Of a stretch of 64,000 nt of DNA, positions 10,870 to 21,850 are shown piece after piece. Positions within the stretch are counted from its first letter, which is position 1. Each line of letters opens with the position of its first letter. A program made the translations under genes and the position numbers. Source of the DNA: Cadophora sp. MPI-SDFR-AT-0126 (taxonomy: Eukaryota; Ascomycota; Leotiomycetes; Helotiales; Ploettnerulaceae); contig JAGMVK010000018.1 in NCBI GenBank assembly GCA_020747065.1, positions 496,001 to 560,000 on the forward strand, in the 5' to 3' direction. A model generated the notes under the pieces. That model was not told the origin of the DNA. It ran no database searches and saw only the letters and a list, made by a program, of their open reading frames with translations.

Positions 10870-11693
10870 GATGTTTTGAGAGAAGCACGGTATTTTTCGG
10901 TGTTCTTTCAGCTGAAAGGTGTTGAGAAGTGACGACGAAAAGTCCAGTGAAGCTGGGCATGGGAAGGAGGGTATCCGCAATTAAATAGGCCTTTGAAAGA
11001 ACACCTGAGTTCTGCCATGGCATGTCAACATTTCACGAGAAACATGACTTGGAGTTGATCGACGTTTATTGGTGACCGCATTGTATTTACATAACCAACA
11101 AGCAGTATATATCCGGGGGCGGTGCGGCCCGCCAATCTTTCTCTAGCCATCCAATCCGCCATGTTGGAACGCCGGCCTCATAGCAAGTAGTGCCGTAATC
11201 TAATTGTACGACATGACTTCCCATCTCGTTGCGACATGCACAGCCTAAAATGATCACCAGTCACTGACGAGCAACACTCAAGTGTCTGCCCTGATTGATG
11301 GGACACTTTTGGACTGGGACGAGACCGAAGGAAACACTTCGCTGACATCATAAGAGGCTAGTCAATGGCAGGCTTCGGATTGGTATGCTGGATAATCTAC
11401 AGATTAACGTACCACAATAGTGGGAATGCCAGGAGCTGGTGTTTCGCGCGATTTACGTTTGGTCACGCGACCAGGCAATGACCTCTAGAAAGTGACATGC
11501 TTCAATGGGATATAAAACACGGGCACCAGTCACCAAAAGCCAAGCAGCAATTTGATTTCAGGAAATTCAGGCTGATTCTCCTCAATTACGACTTGGCTTT
11601 CGCGATTATGTAACTTTGCTATATGTCACATGACACCGAGTCGGTGCTGTGTTCAAATTCTGCAAGCATACAGTATCTTTTGGCCAGAAATGA
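10870..11693. other. Intergenic, between two minus-strand genes
   Basis: 824 bases carrying the promoter of the GPI-protein gene. A TATTTAA stretch lies near 10983, about 115 bases above its ATG. No exon is convincing; the 78-codon plus frame at 11623-11859 is antisense to the end of the membrane protein gene. Confidence 0.35.
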
Positions 11694-12911
11694 CTACCTC
11701 CGCTTGCTTGCGGCACCACTTCCCTCTAGCGTCAATCCGACTTCATCATCCAACCACTTGATCCCCACAAATGCAGCCCCAGGTCCAACAAGTGCAACGG
11801 CGACCAAAAGTTTCAACACCAAGGTCACAACGTTCTTACTGTTCCCGGCCAAAGTCTGAGAGCTGTGATATTTAGACGCTGCAGGTATCAAAACAGTCAA
11901 GAACCCAATGACTAGGTCCCACTGCATGAATTGTAAGGCGCCAGATCCCATAGAGTGCACTTCAGTGTGCGACAGTGACAATCGGAAGACAGTCCCTGGC
12001 TTCAAGGTCTGAGCAGCTGCAATGCTCGAAAGCGTTGGGAACAAAACAGTCGAGAATGTTGTGGTGAGAGCAGCGATATGGGCCGCGAAAGAGACAAATA
12101 TCGCAAACGCATACGTATGGCGGAGGGCAGAACGAAGCTCCACATCGGGCACAGAGGACTTTTTTGAAGAGGTTGTGGTGGATTTATCTGGAGAACAAAA
12201 TATCGTGTCGAACGTCCATTGCAGTAAGCCAGTGAAGATGGGAAACACATTCCAAACCGCGACGGCGACCTGTTGAGTCTCAAGAGAGACGATGGCTCGT
12301 GGTCCTGTCGATGGTATTGCCATAGCCACGACTAGCAGAATATAACCGATTGTGATAGTCAGAGGAATGAAATTGATAGACTTCACATTGGCTTTGCTGG
12401 TGGTGAAGGAATTTGACGCTTCACCTGCGGCGAGGGTGTACAGCACAAACCACGGCCCTGTAGTTGCCACAGCGGTGGCCTGGAAAATGTATAGCCACAA
12501 AGATGGACTGCTTTCATTAGCTTCATTCAACAATTATGATAGGACATCGTACCTCAACTTCCGACTCTGAGCTCTTTTAGTTTTGTAAGAGTCGACGTAG
12601 AGAGTGACGATGATAGCAAGGTGTTGCCCAGCGAAATAGAGTCCAAATAGACTTGTTGAAGGATGCGAGCCATCAACAGCTTGCCAAAAGAAAACAATCA
12701 ACATGTTCAAGAGATAGTCAACAGGCCAATAGATCCCGGTGAGACTCGATTTTAGTGGAAGTTCACCGCCCGGCAACGTACCTGTGACGTGTAGGGAGCG
12801 AAATAGGATTAAGAGGGTGCCGTTGAGTGCTGATCTGATCCAAGTTCCGTAGAAGCCCAAGAATCCCAAAATGTAGAGAGTCCATCTCATGGAAGGTGAG
12901 ACTTTAGTCAT
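11694..12911 (-). CDS. Polytopic membrane protein of unknown function
   Basis: Two exons, 12911-12553 and 12510-11694, joined across a 42-bp intron (phase 2), give 391 aa. The protein is hydrophobic almost throughout, with about eight to nine membrane-spanning segments and short polar loops. One loop, about midway, is Ser/Thr/Lys-rich (TTTSSKKSS). Notable conserved-looking pieces are G-F-Y-G-T-W-I-R near the N-terminus, G-I-Y-W-P-V-D-Y, and D-G-S-H-P-S in the second loop. These resemble a fungal family of integral membrane proteins found beside secondary-metabolite genes, including some with cyclase-like roles, but I cannot confirm the match. No transporter signature (MFS, ABC, SWEET) is visible. 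The short intron is near the lower limit, but its removal restores one frame. Confidence 0.75.
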
Positions 12912-13666
12912 GACTGCTAAAGATGATGATGAGGGACGTTCTTGGCTCTAAGTACTCGTCTTTTGAGGAATGCAAAATTAAATTCGAAAATCGCGATTGA
13001 AACTCATGATGATTGAAATATCTCGACCTTGGCTCAGATACTTATTGCCTAGATCCCCTGGGCTTTTTGGTAAGACACAGTCATCTTGAAAGCGAGGCTC
13101 GGTACGAAATACCGTTGCGGATAAGAAGCCGAGCTCAACCACAGTAATCCCTGCGAAGCATGGATTTCCCCATAATTTCTGACCCAATCGCTACATCTGA
13201 AGCGTGTAAGTTCTGGCGATAGTCGACTGGCACTTGGCGACTGGCTTCGAGTTACGAGCTTAAGAAGTTACTCGGCCCACCGGGATATACTATGCTACCA
13301 AGCTATCCAAGGTGCCGATCAATTCTTTCATTTGATGGAGGGTCTCACAGGATTGCAATGGCCGCGGAAGTCAACAAAACACGATTTGTGATGAAATTGT
13401 GTAGTCCTGAGAAATCACCGCCCGCTTTAAATCCGCTAATACAGTGCCACCGGCACACAATAGCATGTCTGTCGTGAAGATCGAATCGGTCGCGAACTGG
13501 ATTGGTTTGACTATAAGATGCAGCTAGAAGTACCAAGCAGTGAAACGGATTTATATAAATTCTGACAAATTCTCACCAAACAGCTAGCGAACTTGAGGAA
13601 CAAAAAACTCCCCTCTCAGACCTATTCTCTAACCGCCATTTATAACGCTCTACATGTCAATAGTGC
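12912..13666. other. Intergenic spacer
   Basis: 755 bases between the membrane protein's ATG and the end of the triple-WSC gene. Short frames on both strands (for example 13292-13477 and its antisense) show no motif. It presumably includes the membrane protein's promoter. Confidence 0.35.
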
Positions 13667-15134
13667 TTAACTAAGCTGATATACACTCAAGCGATTACCC
13701 GCTCCGCAGTATTCGTATATATTACCGGGGCAAGTGAAAGAGCACTCGGTGTTGTTGGCGGGCACAGATCCGGCCGAGAAGTAGTTCGCACAGTAACCTA
13801 CACGGTTCGTTAGCTTCTGCCTCACGATTACGGGCTTTCAACAATTACATTCACGTCCATATTCAACACCGAAGAGTGCGAAGCTTCCAGCTGAACAGAA
13901 AGTCTCACACATTTCCAATGTCATGCTATCACTTGCCATCGCTGCTCCGGCCAGTGCTCTGGCGGTCGTCCCTTCTGTCTGACAACCGAGATAGAAGTAT
14001 GGACCAATCGTTGGCTTGATTGCTGGTCCAGTACCGGTCGGGGTTGGTGCCGATGCTGTGATAGTTGCGATGGCATTATTGAAGTTGTAGATGTTCAGAC
14101 GATTGCCACCCTGATTGTCACCAAAGTTAGCCACTACCTCGTGTGGGTTGCATTCAAGGTGGGGAAGCCTCGTATCATCAATGTCAAGGGGTGTCCCTGA
14201 TAAGACTTACACCACAGTATTCGGAAAGGTTGCCCGCGCAGAGCATGTTACAACCAGAGAGTCCATCTGGAGTCGTAGGGGCAACCATGCCGCCATTTGC
14301 AAAGGAGTTGCCGCACCCTAGGTGCTGTCAGTAAATATTGCTCAAGCTGCACAGAAGTCTTCCTCCACTCACAGCACTGTTGCGAATATTCAACCCCAGC
14401 AAGCAAGTAATTCCCATTTTGACAGGCTGCCGTGCAAAGATCAACCGTCATTGCACCTGGGCCACCAGCCGTAGGGACACCGTTTGGCAAGACACGACCA
14501 GTAATACCTTCAGTGTAGCAGCCCACGATCTTCCAGTTTCCGGCACCGGGATTGGTTTGCGGACCACTCACGCCACTCCAGAAAAGACTGAGTCTGTTCA
14601 CACCACCACAGGGTTGGGTTTGGTTTCCGGTGCAGGGCATATTGCAATCTGAGGGCGTGGACGAAATAACAGCACCAGGCGCAATACTACTTCCGCAAAC
14701 TGGGATGGTTAGCATATTATCTTGACAGCATTATTGGGCAGCTGAGCGTGGCACGAACAACATTGAGAACTATACTGAGTTCCAGCATAAATGAAGCCCC
14801 GGTCGCTGCAGTAGCTGCTGCATGAAGTATCTGTCATGGCAGTGGTGTTCGTGTAGCTCGCTCCGCTGAGCGTTCTGCCAACCTCGCTTGTAGGTGAAGT
14901 CAATGGTCAGCTTCGGCAACCATACCAATCGACCTTCAAATGTAGACTAGAGAACATACGTGTAGCATCCTTGATATGTCCAAGAGCCGGGAAGTGTTGG
15001 GATCTCAAGTGCAAAGACTGGGATGAACTATTTTCTATTAGATGGCAGAAATTTAGAGGGTATTTACACGAGTCACTCACCGGAGATAATAAGACGAGGG
15101 CAGCAAAAAAAGCTTGAAGGCATGCTAGAGCCAT
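13667..15134 (-). CDS. Secreted protein with three WSC domains
   Basis: Seven exons on the minus strand: 15134-15081, 15027-14960, 14886-14759, 14699-14373, 14317-14211, 14137-13849 and 13797-13667, giving 367 aa. Exon 1 is a signal peptide (core FFAALVLL). Three WSC domains follow, at about residues 33-120, 135-240 and 265-365. Each opens with a G-C-Y/Q-T-E segment, has a G-x-E/Q-Y-S/G-x-x-C-x-C core split by an intron at the same place, and ends in NRL..Y/F. This repeated intron position suggests internal duplication. WSC domains bind wall glucans or other carbohydrates. There is no catalytic domain, no membrane segment after the last domain (it ends at V-Y-Q-L-S) and no GPI signal, so it is probably soluble and extracellular. 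The exon 5/6 join is the least certain: an alternative donor one codon away gives a slightly shorter protein. Confidence 0.88.
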
Positions 15135-17150
15135 ATTGAAGTGGGGTTTAATTGCTAAGTACCGATTGTTGCTCGACTCGAAAGATGTTTCGGATGTTGT
15201 TGATGATGAGCAGCAAGCTGAGCTGCGTTCGAGCACTCGTTATATCATCAGAATTATTGATGGGCCCTAGAGAGTTTGAGAAAACATTTTCGTGTGGCTG
15301 CTGTTGGGGAGCTGCCGAGGATGCCTCCAAGAAACCATGGAGAAGTATTGGTGGTACGGCCAAGAGCGAAGCGGAGTACGACATGAGGATGCAAAATGTG
15401 GATGGCTTTACCCGGCAGGGGTATGAAGCGCAGGATATCCACTCATATATGAGTGTTTTTTCTTCAAAAGGTGGTCTTGCACCAATTCAAGGACGCTCGA
15501 GAGCCTTTTAATTGACCTATGTTTCAAGGCACACATGTAGAGTTTCGCCTCAAACGTTCCCTGAAAATTTTGGAAGCTCGTCATCCTTCAAAGATCTCAA
15601 CTGCTCTTCATGATTTCCCGCAAGAAGTTCCCTTCGGTTCCCAGACTCGTATCCATGCTGCAGTGCAACTGTGCTTATGCAGGCCATCGCAGAACCTTGC
15701 TAGAGATCTTAGAAGGGTTACAAAGCTTGATATCAAGTCGTCGAGTTCGAATGGTTGATCCATCAATTATAAATGAAGGTAGATCTGGTAAAAGCATTGT
15801 AACGAGATACTGCAGCCAAGAGACTGTCAGTGCCCGGCATTGAGTTACGTTGGGCGACGTTACTTCCGTCGATGATGTGTACACTTTATCTTGACCAGCT
15901 GGAAACACTCAAGCTCCACAATGGACCCTCCACGAGAGCAGTCCTTCAGGCTCAAATCTTGAACAGATATTTGAGCCTTTTCAATTGATATCAGGCCAAT
16001 GAAAAGGGGCTTCTGCATGCCGGGCCGGGGATTCAAAATCCCGGAGCCGCTGCTGACCGCCACAAAAGCTCTGGGTTTGTGAACACCACTTCAATCTCTC
16101 TTTCCATCTCAAAACGAAGAATGAAAAACGTTTAAGATAGTTTCACAGTTCACAACTTCGGGAACCTGCATGGGGTACTTTTTGGGCAGAAGTCGCACAA
16201 GATCCCGATGCAGCGCGAGCGATCGAGAAGGATTTTGTGAGCATCACAGCGTCACACTGGAGCGAGCCAGCATTAAAGAATTCTGAGCTGAGAGAAGTCA
16301 AAAATAGAGCTGTATGTAAAGTGTTCATGAGACAGCTGACGAAAAAGTCCGCACTGACGAGTGACAAAATCTCCACAATCAGCGAACTGAATGACTATAT
16401 CATCAGCCGACCGCCGAATCGAGCTCATTTGGCGTTTCAAGGTCGTCTAAGAATGAAGGTGGACAATAGTGATGACCAGTCTGTCTCGAAAACTTTGAGG
16501 CTGAGTACCTTCCGAATACACAAAGCTTCTATGTGGAGATAACTGGGCTAATAATACCTGGCGCTCTCAGCATGTATGGGGTGCATCTTCAGATCTGCCC
16601 TTTCTAGGACATGATTAACTCGCGATTGACAAGAGCTTTAGTGGCTATGAGATTATCAAGCGACATTGATAATTCCTTTGTTCTCCATGTAGTTCACGTA
16701 AAGAGACACTTGCATTACTGAGCCTCGGCAAATGTGCTTTGGAACAACACCATGTTGCCACAAGGGCGGCTCCTTTGTAATGCATGTTGTTTACTCCAGA
16801 GGAGGTGCCGGTCAATCATCACTGCTCTTTCTCTATACTCTAGAAGTTTACCCCCACCCAAAAGATTCGAAAGATTCTGAGATTCCGAATTCAAATACAA
16901 TGCTTCACTAATAAAGTCAACCAATGTGCCTGTCGGCTCAGTGCAATCGGCAACGAACTAGTCGATCGTTTCATCGCAAGGGAGCGGGTATCCCGTCCCC
17001 GCCTCAATGTTTGCAAATCAACACTTTCCCTCCACTTACGTCAACGGTTTCGAGATTTATTTAGACACGCAAACACAACTATTTAATCCTTCGAAACGAG
17101 CCACTTATAAGTCCTTGGCATCTCCTCTCCAACTTTACAATCTTCACATC
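15135..17150. other. 2 kb intergenic region, divergent promoters
   Basis: It separates the triple-WSC gene (minus) from the Rossmann-fold gene (plus). Frames at 15148-15384 (minus), 16237-16542 (plus) and 16715-16924 (minus) have no motif, and none is supported by splice sites. A TATAAG lies at 17106-17111, close to the plus-strand ATG. I see no gene here. Confidence 0.4.
15440..15455. promoter_or_regulatory. Palindrome with TATATA core upstream of the triple-WSC gene
   Basis: A perfect 16-base palindrome (half-site CACTCATA) lies 306 bases above the ATG at 15134. It could be a symmetric factor site or a TATA element. There is no direct evidence of use. Confidence 0.3.
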
Positions 17151-18463
17151 ATGTCACACCGCGTGCTCATCACAGGCGGATCAGGGTACCTTGGCGGTGA
17201 CTTTCTCGCTCACTTGCCTACTTCCAACCTCCCCCCATACGAGAAATTATGCGCCCTCGTCCGAACCGACGCGCAAGCCACGGCTGTGAAGAAATACGGT
17301 GCAGAGCCTCTCAAATTTGCAGTCAACAACCAAACGGAAGTCCATGACGCTATCGTCAGCAATGGCATTACGGTTGTCTTCTACCTGATCGATGCATTGA
17401 AGAGTGACGGTCAGGTGCTTCTCATCAATGCACTTGCAGAGGTGAAGAAGCAGACTGGGAAAGAGGTGCATTTTGTGCATGTGAGTGTTGAGATAGGAGT
17501 GCTTTTAGGAGACATGGAGAGCAATGCTGATATTTTTAGGTTTCTGGCGCCAAGATCTTCTCTGTTTTTGCTGGTGCACCGACAGATGCACCTTTGCTGG
17601 ACACGAGATCAGATCTGTACGATATACAGAAGAAGCAGAAGGCTCCATTTGAATTTATGCAACAAGTATGTCAATGAATCTGGAGTGATGAGGGACTGAC
17701 TGACTTGTGGCAGGCTACTGAAACAAATAACACTGTCATTGAGCTCTGTGAAGCGAAGGGTGTCAGAGCATACATCTTTGTACCCTGCATTGTTTGTGAG
17801 TTTTAAATTCCAAATTGTGATCCTTGGCTAATACGAAATGCAGATGGTAAAAGCGAAGGGTTCGGCAACCCAATTTCCATCCAAACAGTTGCGATTGTGA
17901 AAGCCGCCAGAGCAGCTGGAGGTGTCTATTCACCCAACAAAGAACGACTTGTATCTCCCTCTTCTCTGAACTTCTTCTCATATCTACACTGACATTGCTT
18001 AGACATGGCCCGTCTGTCACGTAAGCGACAACTCAACATTGTCCATTCACATCCTCCACAAGATCCTCTCAGGGGAGAACATCGCATCTGGGAAGGACGG
18101 GTACTATCTGGCTTCACCGGGTAGCGTAGCGTGGGATGATCTGTATGCCGCAATGGCTCAAGCTCTTGCAAAGCGGAATATCATCAAGAGTGCTACGGTT
18201 GAGCAAGCTACGGATGCTCATCTTGAGAAAATGGCTGTTGGAATAGGGTGTCCTAAGGATGTCGTTGTGGTTCAATTGGGTGGAATGTAAGTATACCACT
18301 TCTTTCCTCCGTATCCTGGGAAAAGAAGTAACGAATTTAAAACCTCAGATGCACATTTACCGGTGTTCATGGCACTCAGATCGGATGGAAGCCACAGTAT
18401 CGTCCTGAGCACATACTTGAGACGGCGGATGCAGAAGTTGAGATGATCTTGGCAAACTTGTAG
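17151..18463 (+). CDS. NAD(P)-dependent epimerase/dehydratase-like (extended SDR) protein
   Basis: Six exons: 17151-17480, 17540-17665, 17714-17795, 17844-17950, 18003-18286 and 18349-18463, giving 347 aa. The N-terminus is a Rossmann dinucleotide-binding fold, R-V-L-I-T-G-G-S-G-Y-L-G-G (residues 4-16), followed by a strand/helix pattern typical of atypical or extended short-chain dehydrogenases. The segment F-V-P-C-I-V-Y-G-K-S-E-G matches the conserved region that follows the catalytic Tyr in such epimerases. The end of exon 1 (H-F-V-H-V) and start of exon 2 (S-G-A-K-I-F) correspond to the strand leading to the catalytic Ser, but a clear Y-x-x-x-K is not obvious. It may therefore be a catalytically divergent NmrA/SDR-type protein. 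Substrate is unknown. It is likely cytosolic, as no targeting signal is seen. The neighbours do not indicate a pathway. Confidence 0.85.
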
Positions 18464-18827
18464 GCTCTGGAGCTTGACAGGCAAATAGAATTCAGACACG
18501 CCTGAAGATATTTATGACGGCCACCGTGTATGGCCGAGCTTTCTGAACATCCACATTTAGAACAACAGTTTATGACTGCTGAGTCATAGACTCCAAAAAG
18601 ACCTCGATGTATTTCTAACAAATTCAATGCATTTTGAAACTTCGTGTGTGGGTTAATCACGGCCACACGAGAGTAGTACTGGATATTAACTGTGGCGGCA
18701 GTTGATGGTGCTGGATTCGTCCATCAAGTCATATATTCACGGGCAAATCAGTCCAGACGATTGATTTGCATGGCATGATGAATATAATGTCCCCATCCAC
18801 TATCACCTCACGATCCTCCATAACCCA
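18464..18827. other. Intergenic spacer, convergent gene ends
   Basis: 364 bases between two stop codons on opposite strands. A pair of short frames is non-coding in character. It must hold both 3' ends. Confidence 0.45.
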
Positions 18828-20663
18828 TTAGATCGAATCAGACCGTTTAGTCACTGTCTTCAACAGCCATCCATGCAGATTGCCCCCGACTGTAGATTGA
18901 GCATCGCCTGTAATCGGGCAGTCATCGTCCGAGTCCAAATTGTCTATCCACTCGTGTTCACGAATGGCCCTCTCCGCAACGGGAAAACCATCCTCATCAC
19001 GCAGCCAAGTGAAGATGTTCCTAGTCACCATTTCCGAAGAATCATCGTCCTCGTTGTCGAGATCGTCGTAAGGGATGGAGGTATTGATGTTCGTTGGCTG
19101 CCCGTTCTTGGCGCGTAATGGAATTTTAGGACAGTTGGTAACCGCGCGCTGGCCGTCACGACAGCGCCAGGTCAAACCTTGGTAATCGAGGGCGTGATTT
19201 GCCTCACATTGTGTATGCTGACGAACGTCGATGTTGGTGTCTGTTATCGCTATAGAACCGAACGGAGCGAATGGAAAGAGCGGAGGAGAGTTGTAGTATT
19301 GATCGTGAGACAAGTACAGCAATCGACATTCGTCAGCACGCGAAATATCTTCTGTTCCAGGGAGCATTGTTGGCACAGGCTCCTGAATGAAAGACATGAG
19401 CGTTCCTGTCCAGGCAGCCACATGAAGGTCGATTTTCCACCAGGCTTGACGAGCTTCTTGCAAGGCACGTGTCTGTACTCCGATGATAAAAGCACCAAGC
19501 CAAACAAATCCCAGGCCAGGATCCCGCTTCATTAAGACACGTAGTAGGGTATGCTGGTCTTGCATAATCTCTGAGTCGAGAAATGCGAAGGTCCCTTGCA
19601 ACCATGCCCCGCAGATATTACATGTAACACCGGGTTCAAAGAAGACGCTATTTAGAAGTGCTTTGGTTCCTACTGCGTTGCAGCTTAGGGTCAGGAGCCT
19701 GTCCAGTTGGTCGAGATTCTCGCCCCATGCCGTGGTCTTGAAGATCGTCTCTTGCTTGAATCGCACCTTACGGCGAACTCGAGGGGTCGCTAACTGAACC
19801 CTTATGTTGTCGTATCTAGCCACAGGGAGAAGCAATGTAGCAGCCAAAGCAGCATGACTCTGATCAGTCACGTTGTGAAATTCGCAGTAGTTTGACAGAT
19901 AGCGCAAGGCGGTGGCGAACGATGCCGCACGATGCCGAGTTGGAAAGTTTCGAGATTTCGAGCCGCGTGAAAGGGCGAAGCGTTTTTCTGATATAAGCTT
20001 CGTATACCAGGGGGAGTGGAGGATATGACCTCGGTCGCTTAAAATAGATGCATTCCAACCCCCTTCCAGGGCGAGGACCGCTGCCCACCATCGAGCGGCG
20101 TCATCATCGATATCACCCAAATCTATCCTCGTTAAGGCGGAATCAGTCGAGGCATTCTCATCTTGGTCATCCCATTCGGCTTCGCAATTGCTGTAATCTG
20201 GTCCAAACGCTCCGGGAACGATCTCTGCCCATCGTGCAGAAAGTATGTAGGTCCAGGCAAGTATGAGTAAAGTAATATGGTCGTCGTCTGCGTTGAAGCA
20301 TCGCGGGAACACGAATGCAGACTTGGGCTTATCTGAGATAGCCAGAATTGTGGGACGATCTGACGCGACTGGAATAAAGAATTCCTGATCAAAGAACGGT
20401 AAATCGCAAGGTCGCTGCGCGGTTCTCCATAGAGATATCCCCGTTGCAATGACAGTATTCGAAAATGACGCGTCGACCGCAAGATTTTCTGGGAAAGAAG
20501 GGTAGTGGAGAAATGCATTTTCAAGCTGAGATAGAGAATCCCACCAAGGAAGATTGGTATTGGTATCTGCAATTGTCATCTTGTAAAGACTGAACCATGT
20601 GCAATAACCTCTCCCGTACATAGTCTTAAATGCCTGCTCATTTGGACGGACTGCATCTTCCAT
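18828..20663 (-). CDS. Large fungal protein of unknown function (611 aa)
   Basis: Intronless frame from ATG 20663 to 18828. It is rich in Trp, Asp and aromatic residues. The N-terminal 130 residues carry W-F-S-L-Y, N-L-P-W-W-D-S-L-S-Q-L-E-N-A-F and F-V-F-P-R-C-F-N-A-D-D-D-H-I-T. These read like a conserved family found in many filamentous ascomycetes without known role. A C-x-x-C pair (C-N-I-C-G) sits a little past the middle. The C-terminal quarter is acidic and probably disordered (D-D-L-D-N-E-D-D-D-S-S). There is no signal peptide or clear membrane helix, although the stretch ITLLILAWTYILSARWAEI is hydrophobic. I cannot assign a function. Its length and unbroken frame make it a real gene. 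Confidence 0.85.
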   Translation of the reverse strand: MEDAVRPNEQAFKTMYGRGYCTWFSLYKMTIADTNTNLPWWDSLSQLENAFLHYPSFPENLAVDASFSNTVIATGISLWRTAQRPCDLPFFDQEFFIPVASDRPTILAISDKPKSAFVFPRCFNADDDHITLLILAWTYILSARWAEIVPGAFGPDYSNCEAEWDDQDENASTDSALTRIDLGDIDDDAARWWAAVLALEGGWNASILSDRGHILHSPWYTKLISEKRFALSRGSKSRNFPTRHRAASFATALRYLSNYCEFHNVTDQSHAALAATLLLPVARYDNIRVQLATPRVRRKVRFKQETIFKTTAWGENLDQLDRLLTLSCNAVGTKALLNSVFFEPGVTCNICGAWLQGTFAFLDSEIMQDQHTLLRVLMKRDPGLGFVWLGAFIIGVQTRALQEARQAWWKIDLHVAAWTGTLMSFIQEPVPTMLPGTEDISRADECRLLYLSHDQYYNSPPLFPFAPFGSIAITDTNIDVRQHTQCEANHALDYQGLTWRCRDGQRAVTNCPKIPLRAKNGQPTNINTSIPYDDLDNEDDDSSEMVTRNIFTWLRDEDGFPVAERAIREHEWIDNLDSDDDCPITGDAQSTVGGNLHGWLLKTVTKRSDSI

Positions 20664-21407
20664 GACGTTGGAATGGATGCTGTAACTCGACAGCCGCCAC
20701 TCACGTCCATATCAATATAAGTGCATGTGTAGATGCAGGCGATCCCAGAGGAATGACACATAAACGAGGGGCAATCTGTATTCTTGGGTGCCAGATATAT
20801 GGATGGGGTGGTTTAGCTGACTAATCAATAACCACAATCTACTGATTTATCTCTGACACCCCCTATAGACTCAATTCTACACCTTCAATTCTATCAGGGG
20901 GCAGTTTGGGAAGTTAGTTTGTATTGTACAGTGCTCTCAATACAAAAGCGAGGCTTTAAATATAATTACAAGAACTCTCTATGATGTATAAGTGTATCTG
21001 TTCTCCGTTTCCTGAGTATCTTCCTCACAAATTTGATGTGAAAAGATTTAGAGTTTCTTGCCACTTGTTGCCGCATTGATATAAGGAGCCCCAGAGTATA
21101 CAGACGGCCACATCCTCTGTGTATTATTCCTCCCTTTTCGTCGTCGAGAGGCTGGCACAATCACCATGACAGAATAGTTGAGACAAGGAGAAAGCGTGTG
21201 AGGGACTAGTTCTGTCCTTCGCGCCGATATCTTGTAGAAACCAAGCTCTCAGTATTATCAATTGAATTACTGCCCGAAAGCGAAAATGATTCTAGATAAG
21301 TCTTCAAAATTTATCAAAGAGAAAAAAATACTGTCTGAGTGCAACCCCCCTCAACATGCCCCGAGTCGACGTAAAAGTTAAGCTAATGCGACGACAGCAA
21401 AGCTCGT
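20664..21407. other. Intergenic spacer
   Basis: 744 bases between two minus-strand genes. It contains AT-rich stretches near 20930-21000 and 21290-21330 and a short frame at 20966-21160 without motif. It presumably holds the promoter of the 611-aa gene. Confidence 0.4.
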
Positions 21408-21850
21408 TCAATCCTTCGTGTTCACTGGCTTATAGCTACCCTTTCCTTCGCATTTGGTTGACGATGACGTTGAGCCTGGCGTGCCTTCCGGCACGTAGCA
21501 ATCGCATTGTTGCGCTCCGCCCAGATACGGTCTGCAGTTGCCCTGATATGGCCAGCCGTTCCTCTCGGCTTGTGCTTGACAAAGCTTCTTACAGTTTCCA
21601 GCCGAGAACTGCGATGTTCATTCAGTATCAGCGATGGCGCGGAGAAATCTATAGGCTCGGGTTTACATACAAAGCAGTAACATCCGCCATCTATTGTCTT
21701 TCCAGTGGTAAAGCTTTGAACGAGAGCTTGCTCGGCAGATATGCCGGGAATGTTTTGGCAGGCAGAGGTGCATGCGCTGCCGGTTTTAGCTGGTGATGCG
21801 GATGCTGCTGCGAGGAAAGTGGTGATGGAGAGGAGTGCTGAGAAACGCAT
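21408..21850 (-). CDS. Small secreted cysteine-rich protein (effector-like)
   Basis: Two exons, 21850-21671 and 21608-21408, joined across a 62-bp intron (GTATGT donor, TGAATG branch region, CAG acceptor), give 126 aa. A clear signal peptide (core LLSITTFLAAASA) is followed by a mature chain of about 108 residues with ten cysteines: C-x3-C, C-x-C, C-x3-C, C, C-x-C and C. The intron falls directly after the second Cys pair (Y-C-F). An even number of cysteines and a small size fit a disulphide-stabilised extracellular protein, the usual look of plant-associated fungal effectors or antimicrobial proteins. I do not recognise a named family (not hydrophobin, not CFEM, not LysM). Reading past the intron would give a different, Cys-poor tail, so the splice matters. 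A TATAAA element lies 128 bases upstream. Confidence 0.83.
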
